9,484 bases of DNA from Patescibacteria group bacterium (GTDB lineage: Bacteria; Patescibacteriota; Patescibacteriia; UBA2591; PGYQ01). Made by a program: the position numbers and the translations under genes. Where the stretch lies: the NCBI GenBank assembly GCA_020057535.1, contig JAGVFS010000057.1, forward strand, positions 1 to 9,484, written 5' to 3'. Shown piece after piece: positions 5,711 through 9,484 of the stretch. How positions within the stretch are numbered: the first letter of the stretch is position 1; every line of letters starts with the position of its first letter. The notes below the pieces were generated by a model that saw only the letters and a program-made list of their open reading frames with translations, made no database searches and had not been told where the DNA came from.

Positions 5711-6289
5711 ATGTTTTTTTTAATTAAACAACTTAGAGAGAGAACCGGACTTGGAATATTAGATTGTAAAAAAGCCTTAGAAGAAAGCAAAGGAGATATA
5801 GAAAAAGCTATTGAGTTTTTAAGAAAAGCCGGGACAATAAAAGCGGCTAAAAAAGCCGAAAGAGAAACTAAAGAGGGTTTGATTGATTCTTATATTCATC
5901 CAGGCGGAAGAATTGGGGTTTTAGTTAAAGTAAATTGCGAGACGGATTTTGTCGCGCGGAATGAAGAATTTAAAAATTTAGTTCACGATATAGCGGTGCA
6001 AATAGCTGCGTCTGATCCTCAATATTTAAGACCCGAAGATGTTCCCGAAGAAATTAAAGATAAAGAAAGAGAGATTTTTAGAGAACAATTAAAAAGAGAA
6101 GGGAAGCCCGAAGCAATTATAGAAAAAATTTTAGAAGGAAAATTGCAAAAAATGCATAGCGAAATTTGTTTAACAAAACAAGTTTTTTTTAAAGAAGAAA
6201 AAATAACAATTGAAGAATTAATTAAACAAACTATTTCTAAATTAGGCGAAAATATCCAAATAGCTGAATTTGTGAGATATAAATTATAA
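5711..6289 (+). CDS. tsf: Translation elongation factor Ts, short form
   Basis: EF-Ts exchanges GDP on EF-Tu. The N-terminal UBA-like domain is clear: LIKQLRERTGLGILDCKKALEESKGDIEKAIEFLRKAG (residues 4-41). The core has the nucleotide-exchange signature CETDFVARNEEFKNLVHDIAVQIAA (about 76-100). T78-D79-F80 correspond to the TDF motif whose Asp-Phe pair perturbs the EF-Tu Mg/nucleotide site in E. coli. The C-terminal part is KLQKMHSEICLTKQVFFKEEKITIEELI. At 192 residues it matches the single-core form, as in Thermus (about 196), and lacks the second core subdomain of the roughly 283-residue E. coli protein. ATG 5711 leaves only two residues before the conserved block and follows ACTATTTTTTT. 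It is 352 bp from rpsB. The stop is TAA. Confidence 0.97.
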   Translation: MFFLIKQLRERTGLGILDCKKALEESKGDIEKAIEFLRKAGTIKAAKKAERETKEGLIDSYIHPGGRIGVLVKVNCETDFVARNEEFKNLVHDIAVQIAASDPQYLRPEDVPEEIKDKEREIFREQLKREGKPEAIIEKILEGKLQKMHSEICLTKQVFFKEEKITIEELIKQTISKLGENIQIAEFVRYKL

Positions 6290-6362
6290 GCTCAAAACGT
6301 AAAATAACAATGAATAAATTCCTTTTATTTATCCCGTTAGATAATTAGCAATTATTAAAATG

Positions 6363-6367
6363 GGAGG
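6363..6367 (+). promoter_or_regulatory. Possible Shine-Dalgarno of gap, long spacing
   Basis: GGAGG at 6363-6367 (within ATGGGAGG) is the only purine-rich Shine-Dalgarno-like sequence close upstream of any chosen start in this window. It lies 13 bases before ATG 6381, longer than the usual 5-9. It also sits inside the alternative reading frame that begins at ATG 6360. It may help set the start at 6381 or be coincidental. Confidence 0.35.
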
Positions 6368-6380
6368 TTTTAATATTTTT

Positions 6381-7451
6381 ATGAATACACAAACATCGTC
6401 AAAATTAAAAATATCTAAAAGGGTAAAAAAAATACGAATTGCGATTAATGGTTTTGGTCGAATTGGTCGACCAAGTTTGAAAATTATTTTATCTCATCCA
6501 GAATTAGAAATAGTCGCGATTAATGATTTGACTGATGTGAAAACATTAGCTCATCTTTTAAAGTATGATTCGATTTATGGAATTTATGAGAAAAATGTTG
6601 ATTATCAAGAATTAATTAAAGATGGAAGTGTGGGGAATTTAATTGTAGACAATAAAAAAATTTTTATTTTTGCCGAAAAAGATCCAGAAAAATTACCATG
6701 GAGAAAATTAGAGATTGATGTCGTTTTAGAATGTACAGGATTTTTTACAGACAAAGAAGGAGCTGAAAAACATTTAAAGGCAGGGGCAAAAAAAGTGATT
6801 ATTAGCGCTCCTTCAAAAAATCCAGAAGTGTTAACATTTGTTTTAGGAGTGAATGAAGAAAAATATAATTCAAAAACGAATCATATTATTTCTAATGCAT
6901 CTTGCACAACAAATTGTTTAGCGCCAATTGTTAAGGTTTTGCATGATAATTTTGAAATTAAAAATGGATTTATGACCACTGTTCATTCTTATACAAATGA
7001 TCAGCGAATTTTGGATTTACCACATGAAGATTTGCGTCGAGCTCGAGCTGCGGCAATGTCGATTATTCCCACAAGTTCAGGCGCCGCTAAAACGGTAATA
7101 AAAATAATTCCAGAATTAGAAGGTAAAATTGACGGAATTGCGATGCGCGTTCCAACTTCAATTGTTTCTGTTGTTGATTTTATTTGCAATGTGTCAAAAA
7201 AAACAAATGAGATAGAAGTAACAGAAGCGTTTAAAAAAGTGATTGAAGGAAAGATGAAAAATATTCTTGCTATTTCTAATGAACCTTTGGTTTCAATAGA
7301 CTATAAAAAAAATCCACATTCTTCCGTTGTGGATTTGTCGTTACTAATGGTTAAAGATGATTTAATTAAAGTTGTTGCGTGGTATGACAATGAATGGGGT
7401 TATGCTTGTAGATTTGTAGAAATGGCGGAATATATTGGAAAAAAGATTTAA
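6381..7451 (+). CDS. gap: Glyceraldehyde-3-phosphate dehydrogenase, type I, probably NAD-dependent
   Basis: This is a cytosolic glycolytic enzyme converting glyceraldehyde-3-phosphate to 1,3-bisphosphoglycerate. The start ATG 6381 fits the T-rich leader pattern of the other genes; ATG 6360 would add seven residues. The product is 356 residues, longer than the usual 330-340. There is a basic N-terminal extension (about 17 residues) before the Rossmann motif INGFGRIGR (G24, G26, G29), and about nine extra residues near 65-85. The catalytic pair is present: C175 in SNASCTTNC and H202 in TTVHSYTNDQ, 27 apart as in the family. D49 (INDL) and L213-P214 (LDLPH) are the residues linked to NAD rather than NADP use. 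The ending WYDNEWGYACRFVEMAEYI is typical. argS follows after 8 bp. The stop is TAA. Confidence 0.96.
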   Translation: MNTQTSSKLKISKRVKKIRIAINGFGRIGRPSLKIILSHPELEIVAINDLTDVKTLAHLLKYDSIYGIYEKNVDYQELIKDGSVGNLIVDNKKIFIFAEKDPEKLPWRKLEIDVVLECTGFFTDKEGAEKHLKAGAKKVIISAPSKNPEVLTFVLGVNEEKYNSKTNHIISNASCTTNCLAPIVKVLHDNFEIKNGFMTTVHSYTNDQRILDLPHEDLRRARAAAMSIIPTSSGAAKTVIKIIPELEGKIDGIAMRVPTSIVSVVDFICNVSKKTNEIEVTEAFKKVIEGKMKNILAISNEPLVSIDYKKNPHSSVVDLSLLMVKDDLIKVVAWYDNEWGYACRFVEMAEYIGKKI

Positions 7452-7459
7452 AATAAAAT

Positions 7460-9223
7460 ATGATTTTTTATATTCAAAATCAAATTAAAAAAGCTATTTT
7501 AAAAAAGTTTGGAATTAAAATTAAACAAGAAATAATAATTGAACAACCGCCAGACGCGAAAATGGGAGATTTTTGTTTTTCTTGTTTTTTATTAACAAAT
7601 GAAGCAAAAAAATCTCCAAAAGAAATTGCCGAAATTTTAGCGCAAGAAATTAAATCTGATAAAATAATCAGAGAAACAAAAAATATTGGTCCATATTTGA
7701 ATTTTTTTATTCAGAGAAAAGAATTTTTTAAAAATATATGTTTCGTGATTTTAAAACAAAAACAAAAGAAAGCAAGAGCGCGATGCATTACGTCTTTATT
7801 TAAATCGCAAATATTGATTGAATTTTCTTCTCCAAACACAAATAAACCTTTGCATTTGGGACATTTTCGAAGCAGTATTTTAGGAATGTCTTTGGCTAAT
7901 CTTTTAGAAGAAATTGATTATAAAGTAATTAAGATTAATTTAATTAATGATCGGGGTATTCATATTTGTAAGGCAATGTTAGCTTATCAAAAATGGGGAG
8001 AAAATAAAACGCCAGAAAGTGAAAAAATAAAAGGCGATCATTTTGTTGGAAATTTTTACACGCTTTTTGACAAGGAGGTAAAAAAAGAACAAGAGGCAAA
8101 AAAAATAGAAAAAATTACAGAAACAAATTTTTATAAAGAAGCTTCTGAAATGCTTAAAAAATGGGAACAAGGCGATGAGGAAGTTATGAAATTATGGAAA
8201 AAAATGAATCAATGGGCTTTAGATGGATTAAAAAAAACTTATCAGCGAATTGGAATAAAATTTAATAAATGGTATTTTGAAAGTCAAACTTATAAAATTG
8301 GACGTGAAATTATTTTAAAAGCCTTAAAAAAGGGGATTTGTTATCAAAGAAAAGACGGCGCAATAGAAATTGATTTAACTCAATATGGTTTAGATAAAAA
8401 GGTTTTATTGCGCTCAGATGGAACAAGCGTTTATGTTACACAAGATATTGGCGTGGCTAAGTTAAAATTTGATCAATTTAAATTTAATCAATCAATTATT
8501 CTTACTGGAGTTGAACAAATTTATCATTTTCAAGTTTTATTTAAAATTTTAGAATTGTTAAATTTTAAATGGGCAAAAAAATGCGTTCATTTAATTCATG
8601 AAATGGTTAATTTACCAGAAGGAAAAATGAAATCGCGCGAAGGCAAAGTGGTTGATTCTGATAATTTATTAGATGAAATGGAAAAAATGGCCCAAGAAGA
8701 AATTCAAAAAAGAGATCAGAATATTTCTTTTAAAGAATTAGAGCAAAGAGCAAAAAAAATTAGTTTAGCCGCTATTAAATTTCATTTATTAAAAGTAAAT
8801 CCAAAACAAGCAATTTATTTTGATCCGCGAAAATCACTTTCGTTTGAAGGGGCGACTGGTCCGTATTTGCAATACACCTACGCAAGAATTCAAAGTATTT
8901 TAAGAAAAATCCAACATGAAATAACTTATAGCGCTACGGATTTTTCTTGTTTAAAAGAGGAGGAAGAATGGGAATTAGGGAAGCGGATTTTTGAATTTTC
9001 TGATACAATAAAAAGGGCGGCTCAAGATTATAATCCGGCGATTCTGTCTGAATATCTTTTGAAATTAGCTTCAAGTTTTAATAAATTTTATCATCAATAT
9101 TCAATTCTTAAAGCCAAATCTAAAGAAATACAGACAGCTCGTTTAGCCCTTATTCAATCGGTGGCAATTGTTTTAAAAAAGGGCCTAAATTTATTAGGCA
9201 TTGAAGAAATAGAAAAAATGTAA
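7460..9223 (+). CDS. argS: Arginine--tRNA ligase (ArgRS)
   Basis: This class I aminoacyl-tRNA synthetase charges tRNA-Arg and needs the tRNA to activate arginine. The product is 587 residues. An N-terminal additional domain spans about residues 1-85. The catalytic fold carries FSSPNTNKPLHLGHFRSS, with the HIGH box as H132-L-G-H135. The KMSKS counterpart is KMKSREG (K389-G395), followed by KVVDSDNLLDEM. FEGATGPYLQYTYARI (462-477) opens the DALR anticodon-binding helical domain that runs to the end. The SSPNTNKPLHLGH, NDRGIHICKAML, GDHFVGNFY and LPEGKMKSREG motifs resemble the Bacteroidota-type enzyme more than the SSPNPTGPLHVGH/MSTRKG form (from recall). It is probably cotranscribed with gap. 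The stop is a tandem TAATAA. Confidence 0.97.
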   Translation: MIFYIQNQIKKAILKKFGIKIKQEIIIEQPPDAKMGDFCFSCFLLTNEAKKSPKEIAEILAQEIKSDKIIRETKNIGPYLNFFIQRKEFFKNICFVILKQKQKKARARCITSLFKSQILIEFSSPNTNKPLHLGHFRSSILGMSLANLLEEIDYKVIKINLINDRGIHICKAMLAYQKWGENKTPESEKIKGDHFVGNFYTLFDKEVKKEQEAKKIEKITETNFYKEASEMLKKWEQGDEEVMKLWKKMNQWALDGLKKTYQRIGIKFNKWYFESQTYKIGREIILKALKKGICYQRKDGAIEIDLTQYGLDKKVLLRSDGTSVYVTQDIGVAKLKFDQFKFNQSIILTGVEQIYHFQVLFKILELLNFKWAKKCVHLIHEMVNLPEGKMKSREGKVVDSDNLLDEMEKMAQEEIQKRDQNISFKELEQRAKKISLAAIKFHLLKVNPKQAIYFDPRKSLSFEGATGPYLQYTYARIQSILRKIQHEITYSATDFSCLKEEEEWELGKRIFEFSDTIKRAAQDYNPAILSEYLLKLASSFNKFYHQYSILKAKSKEIQTARLALIQSVAIVLKKGLNLLGIEEIEKM

Positions 9224-9448
9224 TAAAATAATGACAAATATTTAAAATTCAAGCGATAAAAATATGATTTAATTTTAAATTTTTAATAACTTTATTTAGA
9301 AGAGCGACTAGGCTTTGAGTGGAAGTTAATTTTAAATTTTGAATTTATTAATCGTTTCTTTAATAATAAATTATTAAAAATTTATTAAAAATTAAATTAG
9401 TGTAAATTATAGATTTTGTAAAATTTTTTTAATTTGTTATCTATATTT
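9224..9448. other. 225-bp spacer after argS with a 15-nt direct repeat and a GC-richer block
   Basis: No gene was recognised. TTAATTTTAAATTTT occurs twice (9269-9283 and 9326-9340). The copies flank a G-rich block, GAAGAGCGACTAGGCTTTGA and onward (about 9298-9326), that contrasts sharply with its surroundings. A forward open stretch through the block reads LEERLGFEWKL but has no start and no recognisable family. There is no GC-rich hairpin plus T run that would make a convincing terminator for argS, although the 225-bp gap and the tandem stop would suit the end of a transcription unit. Confidence 0.5.
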
Positions 9449-9484
9449 ATGTTAAAAAAAGAAAACAAAATATTAGATTTAAGC
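9449..9484 (+). CDS. Start of a gene cut by the window edge, unidentified
   Basis: ATG 9449 opens a frame that stays open to the last base and reads MLKKENKILDLS. It is preceded by TTATCTATATTT, the same kind of T-rich tract that precedes the established starts, and by a 225-bp spacer. Twelve codons are too few to name a product. The A-rich, lysine-rich opening resembles the coding style of its neighbours. Confidence 0.45.
   Translation, partial: MLKKENKILDLS

Noticed and set aside
595..8170. Other - strand open frames (595-828, 1708-1902, 4749-4967, 7001-7189, 7979-8170)
   Set aside because: All overlap well-supported + strand genes wholly or largely and encode Phe/Leu/Ser-rich low-complexity sequence typical of antisense AT-rich DNA.
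121..9223. Alternative genetic code (UGA as glycine or tryptophan)
   Set aside because: No in-frame TGA occurs in any gene, and all conserved Gly and Trp positions checked use GGN and TGG.

Overview
The window is a very AT-rich (visibly well above 70% A+T), single-strand run of housekeeping genes. It covers the second half of a bacterial spc-type ribosomal protein operon, followed by translation and glycolysis genes. The order on the + strand is rpsN (S14, zinc type), rpsH (S8), rplF (L6), rplR (L18), rpsE (S5), rplO (L15), secY, rpsB (S2), tsf (EF-Ts), gap (GAPDH), argS (ArgRS), and the first 12 codons of a further gene at the right edge. No real gene was found on the - strand. All eleven complete genes end in TAA or TAG (never TGA), and none has an in-frame TGA, so the standard bacterial code fits.

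Several traits suggest a member of Candidatus Patescibacteria (CPR), perhaps of the Parcubacteria type. rpmD (L30) is missing from its usual place between rpsE and rplO, as is established for CPR genomes. EF-Ts is a short single-core form. L15 has the GRGGKRG..SGRG..GQKAR style I associate with this group. Base composition is extreme. The lineage is inferred; no 16S or phylogeny is available here.

Layout: 1-120 is a non-coding leader. 121-4624 is the spc segment rpsN to secY. After secY the usual adk-map-infA are not found; rpsB follows at 38 bp. A 352-bp spacer full of inverted repeats separates rpsB from tsf. gap follows tsf after 91 bp, and argS follows gap after 8 bp. A 225-bp spacer precedes the edge gene. 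The first nine genes build or serve the ribosome and the membrane exit for new proteins. gap is glycolytic, with the residues of an NAD-dependent enzyme. argS supplies Arg-tRNA.

The most interesting features are not new proteins. First, there is a uniform start-site architecture: essentially every ATG follows a T-rich or AT-only tract with no Shine-Dalgarno sequence, the only purine-rich exception being gap. Second, the spacers hold AT-only imperfect inverted repeats, usually with an A-rich left arm and a T-rich right arm. Third, two short GC-richer blocks (about 5396-5425 and 9298-9326) look like fragments of dispersed repeats. I did not find a novel defence, mobile or biosynthetic system.
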